Origin: Bursaphelenchus xylophilus
Taxonomy: Eukaryota; Nematoda; Chromadorea; Rhabditida; Aphelenchoididae
NCBI GenBank assembly: GCA_904066235.2
Contig: CAJFCV020000005.1
Span: 12,519,501-12,583,500 of the forward strand
Length of the DNA stretch: 64,000 bases
Reading direction: 5' to 3'
Shown here: positions 47,113 to 59,597 of the stretch, piece by piece
Position numbering within the stretch: the stretch's first letter is position 1
Layout of the letters: every line of letters begins with the position of its first letter
The notes under the pieces: model-generated
The model's input: the letters and a program-made list of their open reading frames with translations, nothing else
Databases searched by the model: none
What the model was told of the DNA's origin: nothing
Program-made: the position numbers and the translations under genes

Positions 47113-50100
47113 CTAAAAGCCGACATTACCACATGTGGCAACGCAATCTTCCATTGTCAAGAAGTTGTTCAGATTTCCACCACAGCCGGTATACTCAAAC
47201 GGGACGCACTGGCTCTGAAATTAAGAAATTTAGCCCACGTCGATTGCATTTGATTAAATTATGATGCATAACTTACTGTTTGTCTGTTGAATGCAAATCG
47301 CGTTTGTCGGCCCGAACATGCACCTTTGTCAATGGAAAGCAAGCAGAGTTGCTCCGGGCAAGTCCTTTCACATTCGTTTTGACTCAAGAAATTGTTTTGA
47401 TTTCCTCGTTTGCCATTATACTGGAATGGTACGCACTGTCGTTCGTCCGTATTGTAATACCACCGAGACAGACCACTGTTTCCGGTACCAGGCGCGAGAG
47501 GGACCGAACAGGGGTTGGTGGCTAATTTTACTTGTTAATGTTACTCACTTGCGACTTACCACCTGGGCAACAGACGGTGGTTTCAGGCGTAGCGCCCAAA
47601 TGGCACCAAAAGTTGACGGGACACGTGTCTTTATTTGTCGACGAGCAAAAAAGAACTTGGCCGGTAGGAGTGGTGGCCGGCTGGCCAATACATGGGTTGT
47701 CCAACGGTTGGCAAGCAAGTTGACATGCCCGTTGCGAAAGGAAGTTGTTCTGATTCCCTTTTAAGCCACGATATTCGAATGGCTTGCATGTTTTCGTTGA
47801 CTGGTCGAAGTAAAAGCGTTCTAGCGATGCGTCTCCCTCACCGGTTGACATTGGAAGAGTGCAGGGATTTGGGCGTGCTAAATTGTTCTTGTATAGTTAC
47901 GATTACAAACATACCTGCTGGGCAGCAGACTGTTGTCAACTGTGTCGCTCCCACGTGACACCAGTGATTTGCAGGACACGTGTTCATGCTAGCAGACGGA
48001 GAGCATGTCTGAGGCCGACCGTCAGCTCCTACAAATGGCCGACCTTCGGCGCAAGGGTTCGGAACACACAACTCTTCACAATCTTGTTGCGATAAAAAGT
48101 TATTCTGGTTTCCTTTGATACCATTGTATGTAAATGGCTGGCAGATTGATGTCTGCGCGTTGTAGAACCACCGTTCTAAACGATCTCGGCCGGCTCCAGG
48201 GTCTACCGGAAGCTCGCAAGGGTTGGGCGTTTCAGCTGGACAACACACCGTAGTTTGCGGCACAGCGCCGACATGGCAGTACATATTCGGACGCGCAGCG
48301 CATGCGTTTGGCCCTGGGACGCATTGTTCTAATGGCAGCGGTACCGGCAATTTGCATGGATTAATAACTGTAATAAAAGAGATGACTAAATTTTAAAACC
48401 ACCTCCAAGTATTGATAATTAGAGTATTAGTAAATCACACCTCGGCACATAGTTACACACTCTTCTTTGGTTAAAAAATTATTTTGGTTTCCTTTTGAGC
48501 CCTTAAAGCGAAAAGCAAAACATTCGTTCGTTTTGATGTCGTACGTCCATCGCAATGTCACCTTTGCATCACCGTATGACGTTCCGTCGTCCAGGACGGC
48601 CTTGCCGGCACAAGCTGTTTCGCGTCTCGATCCACCTGGGCAACACATATTTTCGTCTGCTGTCACTCCCAAAAAACACCAATAATGTTCTCCACAGACC
48701 TCTTCCTCTTTTTCAAATGTGCATTGTATTGGTCTAATCGCCAGGGTAGTTCCGTTTTCGGTTATCAGCTTTTCAAGCAAGGGCTCGTGATCCGGACAAT
48801 GGTTATGGTATATGAATCGTATAGCGGATGAGGACGGGGTTAGTTCATGGTTAGTGGCATTAGTGTACGCTTTGACATTGCCTAAATAAACCGACTCAGC
48901 AACCCTGTTCAATCAGCCCATCCAGATTCAATCAGCCCAGGCCATCTGCGTTATCAGTACACAAAGGCCAAAATTTTCACCCATAAGAAGAGGACCAGCA
49001 CCGCTCATAAAAGGCACTCGTAGCGTTCTTACCGACACAAGCTTTCTGGCAATCTTGTAGGGTCAGGAAATTGTTTTGATTTCCGTATTTCCCATAATAC
49101 GTAAACATAACGCAGCATCCCCGTCTAGTATCATAATACCATCGTCGCAAGTTTTCATTACCCCGTCCGCAAGCAACCGGTAACCGACAGACTTCCTCCG
49201 CCGGTACCCTGTTGGGACAACACACGGTAGTCTGTGGTCTTGCACCCAGATGGCACCAATAACTAGGAGAACAGGCGTTGAACATGCCGCAAAGTTTTGG
49301 TTTGTTTAAACCTAGCATTTCTGGTTGTCCAATGCACGGGTTTTCGAATTCTAAATTTCATGGCAATCAGAAAATTGATCGTATAAACCACCGTCGCAAA
49401 ACGCCCCCCTTATCCCTCAAGGTATCGCCTGATGCAAGATTAGATAAATGTTAGGAATGTTACCGGTTAGTGCCGGGTTTGCGTCACTGATTAGTCAAAC
49501 GTCAAACGAGTAAAAGAATTTGTAATTTCCCAAAATTTTTTTGCGAATAACTTCAACGCCCGCTTACCCATACAAGTTTGTTCGCAGTCTTCTCGCGTTA
49601 GGAAGTTGTTTTGAGTTCCTCGCAGTCCACAATAATTAAACGGTTGACAGCATCCAGCTTGGGCATTCCAGAACCATCTTTGAAGTCTTGCGCCTCCGGT
49701 ACCGGAGTCTAGCGGTTGGCCACACGGATCCGAACCTAAAAACGGGTTTGTTTGCATTTCTTTTACTTGGTCAGAAAATCGACACGACAAACTGTTACGT
49801 AGGTCACAAAAAAGTTAAGCACACTACCAGACGCCGGACAACAAACAGTTTCAATATCGTTGGAACCGACATGACAAAAGTACCCCGGCGGACATGGCCG
49901 AGACTCCATGCATTGAAGAATTTCGTTTTGTGCAGACACTAGCGGGAACCCGGTACTGCACGGATTCTCGAATCTTTGAGGCTCATGCGGCGCTGAAACA
50001 ATGTGCGTGCCGCTATCTGAAACATGTTTTTGCCGATGGAATTTACGTCACTTCGTTAGGATAACATCTTAAATCAGAAACATTACAGAAATGGGTACCT

Positions 50101-53100
50101 TTCCTGATGTACTAAAACAAAGATGATTTCTTACTTATGCATCTTTCAGAACATTCCTCTTGGCTCAAAAAATTGTTCTGGTTGCCCTTCTGCCCACGGT
50201 ATATAAACGGCTCGCATCTCATGGAATGTGGATTGTACGTCCATCGCTCTAAACGCGATTTTCCTACACCTGTTGTCCGAGGAGGATAGCTGCATGGGTC
50301 TCCGGCTGAAAATATTGGATAATGTAATCTCGAAGCAAAGACAAGCATGAAAAAACCAGAAAGTGACCCGTAGCACAATTTTTTGTGGATTATGAAGAAT
50401 CCCGAAAATGTAAACATGTCTTTTCCCACCCATTGTTGGGGCAAGATCCTTTTTTACCTTGTTCATGACTTTAGGAAACCCCGAAAGGAGTATCCACAAG
50501 TCAACTTGTTCATTACGCTCGAGAAAGTTTGAAAATGCAGAGTTTCCTCTGGGTACTCTGCTTTCTTTTTGCCGCTAGGTCACACAAATGGGAGAGGATC
50601 AAAGAACTGCTAGAAAACGATGTAAGTGAATTCTCAAGCATTGCAAAGATCCGAAGGGCAAAGGTTCTTCATAAAAACACTATTCTTTTCAGGATATAAA
50701 AAATACGTGGACTAAAAGTGACTTGATGCTTTGCACCAACCCAAGAATACCCTTCACAGATTCTGAGCTGTTCTGTCAAGCTGTACTAACAACAATGCTT
50801 GACATTATTCATATCGAATACTTGTCAATTCAGCCGACATTGTTTAAAATCCATAAATTTGGAACTCCCAGCATGATCTCAAGTATCAAGAAAAGATTTT
50901 TTACATCAGAGTAAGTAAGGCTGTCTAATTGTTCGTTGGCGCATCAATCCATTATGATAAAAATTTATGGCTACAGGGTTTGACGCGGTTTCTGTAACTG
51001 TAAGACCGGAATTATTAAATATTTGCCTTTTCTAACAAGCTATCATTTAGTGAGGTCACGGAGCAACGGGTTGAAGGTGCGACCTACTCCGCAGGACACC
51101 GTGGCAGGGTTGCCGATGGCCTATGGTTGGAACCTCATGAACCATGCGTCATACCGCTCTTTAGAAAACTGCAAAGGAGCCTCCGCGTGAACCCAGCCAT
51201 TGCCGAAAACTTTCTAGTAATCTGCAATACAGAAATGATCAAGTTTTATTTTAGGTCCTAAAATACGACAAAAACGGCCACTACGCGCCACACTATGATC
51301 ATCTATTCCCAATGACAAAAGAATATGATGACGGCTGGTTTGAGTTCTTCGGGAATCGGATGGCTACGGCCTTGCTTATTGTTCAACAAGCAGAACTCGG
51401 GGGAGGCACAATATTCCCGCATCTAGATCTGGTCGTTGAGTCAGATCCAGGTAAAAGACGAAATATACTCAGATAGGACGTAAATATAATTATAGGAGAT
51501 CTACTTCTATGGTTCAACGCCGATTCAAACGACGTCCGTGAGCAGAATAGTCTTCACGCTTCCTGTCCGGTTGAACGTGGCCAAAAAATGGCTGTCTCTT
51601 TGTGGATCCGGGGAAACTTTCAAGACCAACTATTCTGTCCCGTCCAAAGCTCTCGCTATTCAGCTGTGGACATGGTAAAGCGGATCGGCGACATAAAACA
51701 CTTCCCACAATTCGGCAGCCGTCCCCAAATTCCTCGAGAATATGGAGGATACTGGGATGATGACGTTGAAGACTAATAATAAAAGTAACTCACCATTAGG
51801 ACAGCACAATGTAGTCTGTGAATCACTTCCAATATGACACCAATGGTCTAGAGGGCACGACTCACGCGTGTCTATGTCGCATTTTTGGTAATGGATATTC
51901 GAGTGATATTGAACACCCAAAACATCCATGGTGAAAGAGTCCGGACAGGGGTCAGCAAATACTGGGCAAGCCCTTTCGCAATCAGCTTTAGTGGCAAAAT
52001 TGTTCTAAAAAATTGATTAACATTAACCGCAAAGAAAAAGAGCTACTTACACCGTTCCCTTTCATCCCAAAAAATTCAAATGGAAGACATTGTTTCAAAC
52101 TAATATCAAAATACCATCTCGTCTCCGCATATGGCCCTTCTCCCTTGGATCTCGCTAGTAAGCATGGGTCAACCTTTCCGGGACAACAGACTCTTGTCGT
52201 GTTGGTTTGCCCAAAATGGCAAAAATATGTAGCGGGACATGAAGACTCCTCTTGTGGATTGCACAATCTTGGTAAGACGCCTTTCTCGTCAAATAGAGGC
52301 TCACCGGTTGGACACGGATTTGGGAACGACGGGCAAGTCGCTTCGCATTGGTCCCTGACAAGGAAATTGTTTTCATTCCCATGACTGCCCTTGTACACAA
52401 ATCTCTCGCATTGCCTTGTTGCACTGTTGTAATACCACCGGTTTATTATATGATACCCCATTCCTTGGTTTAATGGTACCGTGCACGGGTTTGTAGAGCT
52501 GGCCGGACAGCATACTGTTGTTTCATCGTTGAATCCTATATGACAATAGTAATTCTGAGGACATGGTCGTCCCAAGTGGCATAGTTCGGGTTTATTAGTG
52601 ACATCAAGGATGGGCTGTCCTTTTGCACAGGGGTTCACCCAGACTGGGCAACGACGCTGCAAAAGAATTGTGAAGTTTCCAAAGGGTGAATAACCGGGTC
52701 TCTTATATATTACAAGGTATTTTTAAATTATAAATCCGGTTTTTTCTTTTTATATACAGTGACGGACCTGATCCAGTGGCAGAAAGCGTACCATTTTGCA
52801 GGGGGGGAGCATCAAAAATGTGGCAAAATGCTTCCTCTCCAAGTGAAAAAAACTCCGTCTTGAAACGGAGAACTTTCCCTCACAAAAAGACCGGGCGCGC
52901 TTTCGAAATCGGAATTTTTCACTTGGAGAGGGAAGCATTTTGACCACAGAAGGGTTTCCAAACTACGGGCCTACCTCACAAGCGGTCTTGGAGACAAAGT
53001 TGTTTGGATTTCCTTTCAGCCCTCTGTACTCGAACGGTAAGCACTCCTTTCTTTCTACATCAAAATAGTATCGCACTTGACGCGCTAGACCTTCTCCTTC

Positions 53101-55288
53101 AATCTTTGGCTCTTTACAAGGGTTGATCTCTGAAATGTTTTGGCACAGCATACACATCAACCTTAGTTAAGTACTTCAAAAACACGCAAATGACGTTGAC
53201 CGCACATAAACTGACCTAACGCTTGACAGCAAACACTTGTCTGCGCATTGGCACCAATGTGGCAATAGTACCCGGTAGGACATTCGCTAGCATCGTTGGC
53301 AGCGCAATATGCAAGCATTCCGTTGGTGTTGCGAAACGGAATCCCAACCCGACACGGATTTACTAAAAAAAATTACGTTTGTTTTAATAAAGATAATACA
53401 GCCTCACCTTGGCACTGAGCTTGGCATGCGTTCTGTGTTAAGAAATTGTTTTCATTTCCTTGCAGTCCTCGATACTGCAACGGCTGACATTGCTGTGCCA
53501 TGGAGTTAAAATACCACCGCTGGAGGTTTGCGTTTCCAACTCCGGTAGACATCGGCTGACCGCATGGATCCAAATCAGCTGTAAATAAATGATTGGTTAC
53601 GGACTTAGGACCTGCAAACAACAACGGTACCATAAGTGCCTTACCTGGCTTTGGACAGCAAACTGTGGTTTGGGGAGATGCGCCGATATGGCAAAATTGC
53701 TCACCGCCGCAGGTTTGTGCGACCGTCGTTCCAGGCTGACATTGAAGAGGCTGGTTTGCCGGGGTGAGGTCGCCGTAAGCACAAGGCGATGGGCTTTCTG
53801 AAAGGCAAGTTTACAAGTGACCGTACGGATACAAAGACATGTGTATTGTGTCCATAAGGTGCTACAATAATACGTATGTATTTAAATTTAAAAAGAAATT
53901 CAAATATGCACAATGGTGCTGTGCTGTGAGTGCCGATATTGTGCCGTGACAGGTTACCTGGACACACTTTGCGGCACTCCGGCAGCGACAGAAAATTGTT
54001 TCTATTTCCGCCTTGACCTCTGTAGCGAAACTCTTCACACATGCGGGTTCGTTTGTTGTAGTAGTAACGAATTATTTCCATTGAACCCACGCCAGAATCT
54101 AGTTCAAGGTCACACACTCTTACTGTAAGTTAGTGTTTAGGATGATTAAATTTGTAAATCTTTGTATTACAAACATAGCACTGTGGTTAAAAAAATTCAA
54201 TTGCACTTTGAACGCTGTTTGATCTGTAACTTGTGGTTGGCGTGCGTTGAGACTCACAAATTCACAGCATGAAAACGTACCTATCGCTGGGATCGGCCTT
54301 AATTGGGCCGTCGGAACTGGTGGCGGTAGGTGTGGACTGGATGGAGTGACCGGAATGAACCTTGGTACGGGAGTTATTGGGACCAACGGTGCTCCACTTC
54401 CCGCAATATGTCCTTTTGGGCAATCTCCGGATTGACAATTTGCCGTCTGCGCAGTTGGAAGCGGTTGGAGGTTCGTGTTTCCGGTTGGTTTCATTGTAAA
54501 TGTTAGCGTGAACGGCACAAATACGACAGTATTAGGTTTTGCGGCGTTACCTCCTGAATAAAAGTTTTGCAGAAAAGTTTTACAATATCGACGACAACTT
54601 CTGAGAATATATTATAATACATGTTTCAGTTTTCAGAACACAGCCTTATATTACTCTTTTTTTCAAGCATTATCAAACTAACAAAATTACCTTCACATCG
54701 TTTCTGGCAGTCATGATAAGTCTGGAAGTTATTACTGTTACCACAACAACCCGACCAGTAGAATAGTTCACACGCTTGTCTGGCAGGATTAAAGTACCAC
54801 CTAGGGATTCGGTAGGGACCAGTTCCAACTTGCTGCGGTAGAAGACATGGATTTTGGGGCTGAGGTCCTGCGAGAAGATTGGTTTATGTTAACTCAAACT
54901 GTTAGAAAATCGCTTAGCTAAACTCGCTTTGGTCTTTTCCATTCATAAAGTTAATACTTAAGATAGGTTTGCTGGATCTTCTTTTCCAGTAAAACTATGA
55001 ACACGACCGCAAACTTACCAAAGTAATATTGAGGGTATTGAGGCTGAACTGCATATAATTGAGGTTGGCCTGATCCAGTGTACGGCGGCACTGCATAATG
55101 CCGCATCGCTTTACCTGCCAAACCCGAGGACACATTATTTGGAGAAGTGTCTGCGTGCGTCTATAAGTACGTGTGGTCAGTGTCAAAAAGTAAAGGTTCC
55201 TTACCACAGTCTCAAACGCTTGTGTAAACTTGAAACAAAGAAGGAAATGGGTTAGGCATACCAATAGATCATTTAGTGGTTTCCTCAT
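47113..55288 (-). CDS. Large secreted protein with 14 Kunitz and 11 lustrin-type Cys-rich modules
   Basis: Exons, in coding order: 55288-55205, 55160-55019, 54867-54691, 54553-54281, 54122-53958, 53797-53645, 53578-53408, 53362-53216, 53129-52975, 52656-52051, 52004-51794, 50305-50135, 50016-49828, 49735-49568, 49350-49033, 48881-48441, 48367-47915, 47877-47560, 47521-47277 and 47214-47113 (1,562 residues). After a signal peptide and a QP-rich linker come Kunitz modules (RWYYN...C-PF-Y-G--GNQNNFL---C---C) alternating with lustrin-type repeats (NPC-G-P...CP---WCH-GA---T-VCCP). A Pro-rich linker follows Kunitz 1. Thirteen of the 14 Kunitz modules lack the normal C14-C38 disulfide; only the last (GACSG and GCGGN) keeps it. 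Most introns are phase 1. Related nematode proteins are extracellular and linked to matrix or cuticle. An alternative is two genes, split at the intron that holds the hydroxylase gene. Confidence 0.82.
50535..51776 (+). CDS. Short prolyl 4-hydroxylase alpha-like protein, nested in a Kunitz-gene intron
   Basis: Exons 50535-50621, 50693-50910, 51051-51216, 51255-51450 and 51496-51776 give 315 residues. A signal peptide ([14 protein letters not shown]) leads to the 2-oxoglutarate/Fe(II) dioxygenase domain: metal ligands H170 and D172 in APHYDHLF, H243 in NSLHASCP, and K253 in ERGQK for 2-oxoglutarate. GGTIFPHL and WFNAD fit the family. The usual N-terminal peptide-substrate domains of collagen hydroxylases (about 500 residues in all) are absent. 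It should act in the ER lumen on collagen-like or other proline substrates. The gene lies wholly inside the 1.5-kb intron 50306-51793 of the Kunitz gene, opposite strand. Its stop is 17 bases from that intron's donor boundary. Confidence 0.87.
52821..52945. repeat. Intronic palindromic element, arms about 29 bp
   Basis: TGGCAAAATGCTTCCTCTCC starting at 52821 matches the reverse complement of sequence ending near 52945, with one-base indels, over about 29 bp. An inner short hairpin (CTCCGT/ACGGAG) lies at 52852-52870. The element sits in the Kunitz-gene intron 52657-52974 and looks like a small palindromic transposon or a strong RNA hairpin. Confidence 0.65.
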
Positions 55289-56953
55289 TTCCCTAAAAAT
55301 GCACATTAGCTTTCAGCGAATTAAGGCGTATTTGGCAGTATCATAAGCGTAAGGCTAAAATGTCCATGGACATTTTATCATGATCGCGAATCACGTGAAA
55401 AGTTTATATGGATTTATTTTTACGCAATGTAAGCCAAAAAAATGGGCAACGCGGCTCATAAATTAAAAAATAATTTTCTTCTTTATAGGCAAAACGAAAC
55501 CGCCGGCGGAAGATACCAACTAAACAATCACTCTGCTCATGATCTACAAACAATTCGTTTTTTTCGGTTGCCCGTTCCAACCGCATCTCCAGTGGTCATT
55601 AAACGTCCACAGTCGAGTGGTGAAAGCTGAAAGCTCTCGGGGTAATTAAGCATCGGACCGGTGGCCTAAGATCGCTCCCGACTTGGCCACTTGAGGCGGT
55701 GTTGACGCATGAGCAGAAAAGCTAGAAGAAAGATGGGACCGATAAAACCCTGCAATTTGCAAAAATTTTATAACCCATTTGGGGCCGTCGACACATTGGT
55801 TGACTCCGATGACTGACTCAGAGCAGCCAACAGATTTAACGTCGCATTATTTGGTTTATTGAATACGTTTACCCGGCAAAATTAATAAGAATACTCCGTG
55901 CTAAGTAAGTTGAGGTAAAAAGAAATCCCCATTTAAGATTCGACCCAAATTTAAATTTATGGGTAAGTCCCAAATAGACTTAGCACCGCGATTAAAAGGG
56001 ATTTGGAAACCGCAACCTTTTATCCGCACGCAGACTTGAGGTCTCACACTCGGCCGCAGTAAAATCAAGAATCTGTTCTAAGCGGGATATTGGGCGCAAG
56101 AAAACACGCGAGAGATAGCTGACCAGGGGTTCTTCAGATATTGTTACACGTCCGATAAACAATAGACTCTCGGACAAAGCGATATGCTTTGTTGGGCTTT
56201 CTTGACTGTATTACAGGAAAGTTTACGCCTTAAGGGTTTGACAAAGAAGTACTTACTTAGTAAGTTTTAGCCAACTAAATTGGATGCTCATCTTGTACAA
56301 GGCCGAGTTGAAAAATTATTTGTCAAGTACGCAAAGAAAAGTTCCCAAAGCTAAACGAGCGTCGGTGCGCTGAAGCCGAAACGGATAAGCCACCGTTTCA
56401 CTTCAGATTGGTTTCAACCAATGAGTCAATTTTTGTTTATTCAAGAAGAAGGAAGAAAGATTAAAAGGCTGGGGCAACACAACAACAACCAACTGTCATA
56501 CTGCAAGAAAATGACGTACTGTTCGCCCTACCTTTAAGAAAATTTTTCATTTATTTCTAAAAGACAAACTTCGTTAAAGCGGCGGACAAGCGCTGGACAA
56601 AACTCAACGTAATCGAGAAAATTGACCTAGTAATCCGAACTTAATGCGTTTTCGACACGCTGGTAATACCATTATTTCCGTGAAAGCGACTGTAGTTCCG
56701 TCGCTCGCGCCTCATCGTTTGGACAAATAATCGGGTCAATAAAGGTAAAGTCGTCCGTCGCATGTTGCGCAACCAGCCTCTGTCTTCATAGCGCCATTTG
56801 AAGTAAAGAAAGGAAAAAGTTAAACGTGTTGTCGGCACTACATTTTAACTATATAATTAACTATATATATAAAGTGCGAAAAGATTGATCGTTATCTTTA
56901 ATATGTACATACAAATAAAGCGGCATATATTTTTTTCTGACTTTTACGGATCT
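55289..56953. other. Intergenic, no gene seen
   Basis: 1.7 kb upstream of the Kunitz gene and downstream of the Rh channel gene. A TTTTTAG just ahead of the Kunitz start (55295-55301 on the minus strand) could be a trans-splice or leader acceptor. Open frames at 55404-55630 and 56641-56838 have no support. Confidence 0.5.
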
Positions 56954-58696
56954 CTAGAAGAACCTCTTCTGGGTGGGTACGACAGCCGGAATGCCGTTGT
57001 GGTGTTCACTTTCCGTTCGAATTCGAGCCGTCTGCATGGAATGATAAAGGGGTAGCGGTTCATGAACACGCGACTGAAAATCTTTTTTCTTTTCTTCTTT
57101 TTTACTCACGTTTCCAAGAAGGGAAAACTTGGCGTTAACATAGTAATTGGTGTCAGCGAAGCTTGGAATATTCAGTTGCACTTTGTTTAGTATCTTCCGG
57201 TTGAGGATAAACCCTAAAATTGGAGTTTAGATATAACCTAGGGTGTGGCAAACCTGTAATAATTCCGCCGAACACCGCTACTGCCAGGGTAATAAACATT
57301 CCAATCAGTTGATATCCCGCCTGAACATATTTGTCGCGGTTAGCACCTTGCATGTCTCCGCCTTTCCAAAACGGGTATATTGTGTGAATACTAAAGAAGA
57401 AATTCGGGAAATTCCAAAAGCAACAAACTTTTCCGCATATTCTTCAGGCTGGTAATGTAGCACAAGATAAACACCACAGAAGCCGGAAATCAAACTTGGA
57501 AGTCCATGAAGATTATGCACTCCACAGGTATCGTATAATTGGAAACGCTTCTCGAGCAGTTTGGGCTAAAAATGCGGACAGATCGAAGTTCCAGGGAAAG
57601 GGCTTACTGTGATAAAGACGTGCCCTACGACACTGACTAGGGCTGCCAGCGAGCCAACCAGAATAGCGTGATGCGGATATAACACAACATTTGCGACAGA
57701 GCCGATCGCTACGCCACCCGATAATGTCGAAGACTGAATGTGTAACATGTTGAATCTTCCCATTTGGTCCGACAAACTGGATGTCATAAAAGTCACCAAC
57801 GTGCACGAAGCCATAGCCAAATATGTGTTCATAATTGCACGGTAACGCGCATCCTCGGTAATCTGAGTCGCCCCATTGAAACTGGGAAAGAAGATCCAGA
57901 GAAACAACGTTCCTATCATTGAAAAAAGCTCTGAATGTTCCAAGTAGCCGCCCTGTGTGTCTGTTTCGGACAATGTCGAGCGTTCGCAAACCTTTGCCAC
58001 GGTTAGTCCGAAGTATGCACCGAAACAATGGACAACAAGGGCTCTGCCGCTGTCATTAATCTAAAGCGTTAAATTTTTGAAGCTATATTTGCACTTACGT
58101 GAAGCAACGTAAAGAGGATGTGTTCTAACAAGGTTGCGAACGAGGTCTCCAGAAAAGCCAAGAAGAGGAATTGAATCGGGGTGAGCCTTCCAAGCAGTAC
58201 TCCCATACTAATTAGCACTACAACGCATGAGAGATCAGCGTGAATTAAACTAAAAAGAAAAGAAATTGGAAGTGTTTGCAACTTACTCCGTGATTGAGAT
58301 TTTGAACATACCGGTCGTTACAAAATCATGACTTAGGAACCCCCTTAAGATCATCACGTACTGCATGACGAATGCAGAAAGCAACAGATTAATTGATATT
58401 GAAGAAAATCCATATCTCTTCAGGAAAGACATCAGGAAGCCAAAGCCGACCATCACCATTACATGAATGTCTTGGAACACTGTAAAAAAGACAATTTTCT
58501 GGACAAAAACAGTGTTCTTTTAGAAATTCTTTCTTGGGCGCTTACTGGGATAATCGGTGTTAACATATATCTGGCTTGATTTCCCCTGAGGCATTGCATT
58601 GAAGTCATATCTTACGAAGATCGCGAAGATCAAAATAAAAATAAATTGGAAAACAAAGGCTACAAAGCTGAATTGTCTTCGCTGTAGCACATTCAT
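56954..58696 (-). CDS. Rh-type ammonium channel
   Basis: Exons, in coding order: 58696-58546, 58479-58287, 58249-58099, 58060-57608, 57565-57429, 57390-57254, 57213-57110 and 57073-56954 (481 residues). About 11-12 membrane segments are expected. Family marks include [78 protein letters not shown] and [12 protein letters not shown] (with pore histidines of the twin-His type in FG-H contexts). Rh proteins conduct ammonia and possibly CO2. The fifth intron has the donor gtttgt. The last intron is 36 nt, divisible by 3 and free of stops, so it could be retained. A TTGTTTCAG just upstream of the ATG is a likely leader or trans-splice acceptor. Confidence 0.9.
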
Positions 58697-59597
58697 CTTG
58701 TAGAATTGTTGAGGCTGAAACAAACCGTTCTTCACAGACACCCAATTTCAACTCTTCTCAGTGAAAATGGGGAAAGAGAACAACCAACACCAGTTCCGTA
58801 TTAAAATTGGAAAATTGGTAAAATAATTAAACCTGTCACCTAGATTTTAATTAAGACATGATTGAAATGGAAACAGTTCATTTTGCCTTTACATTTCGAT
58901 TCTCCACTTACCATTGAAAGTCGATATTGTTATGGATTACAATACAAGAGAAGTTATTCGCAAGAATAGAAATATTTTTACTTGAAGCGCAGCTCTTAAT
59001 TACCTCGTTAAATGCGTTTAATAAATAAATGCCCGCGGTCTGTTAAACTTTTGAGACAACTGACCTTCAAGCGGAAAGTTCATAAGCGTGTGGGAGAGTC
59101 TTGATTAAAACAAAAATTGAATGGCTTGTGTGGAGCGCTGTAAATGATGGTCCAAATTTATAACTATATACATATGTCTGTGGAACTATTGTAATTATGA
59201 TGCTTAATTTCTCAGGGCCAATAATTGTCTAGGCCACAACGTTCTTTTAACAAGCTGCCGTTATTTACTTCGTTATTGAACCTTTTTTAAACAGTTGAAC
59301 TTCTATGGAGTCATACTATAAGAATTTATCGATATTACCGATAACAACAAATGCAATGGATAAATGCTTTTAATTTATGTTTGAGTGTGAAACATTATGG
59401 TCACCACGACCTTATATCCTTATTCACAATAAAAGCATAGTTTGCGCCGTGTTTTATTAACCGCCCTTTATCAGTAGACGGAACAACAAGGACAAGGAAC
59501 GTTTCTTTGTTATGCCTTGATATGCTAAAATACAAGGAAACGTTCAAAGCTTAGAGTATAAAAGCCTTTTTGGTCGACCTCTGACTAACAATAAGAA
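58697..59597 (+). promoter_or_regulatory. Divergent promoter region, P450 TATA at 59557-59563
   Basis: 900 bases between the Rh channel (-) and the P450 (+). TATAAAA at 59557-59563 is 35-41 bases before the P450 ATG. The first half is AT-rich with no recognised motif. Confidence 0.5.
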
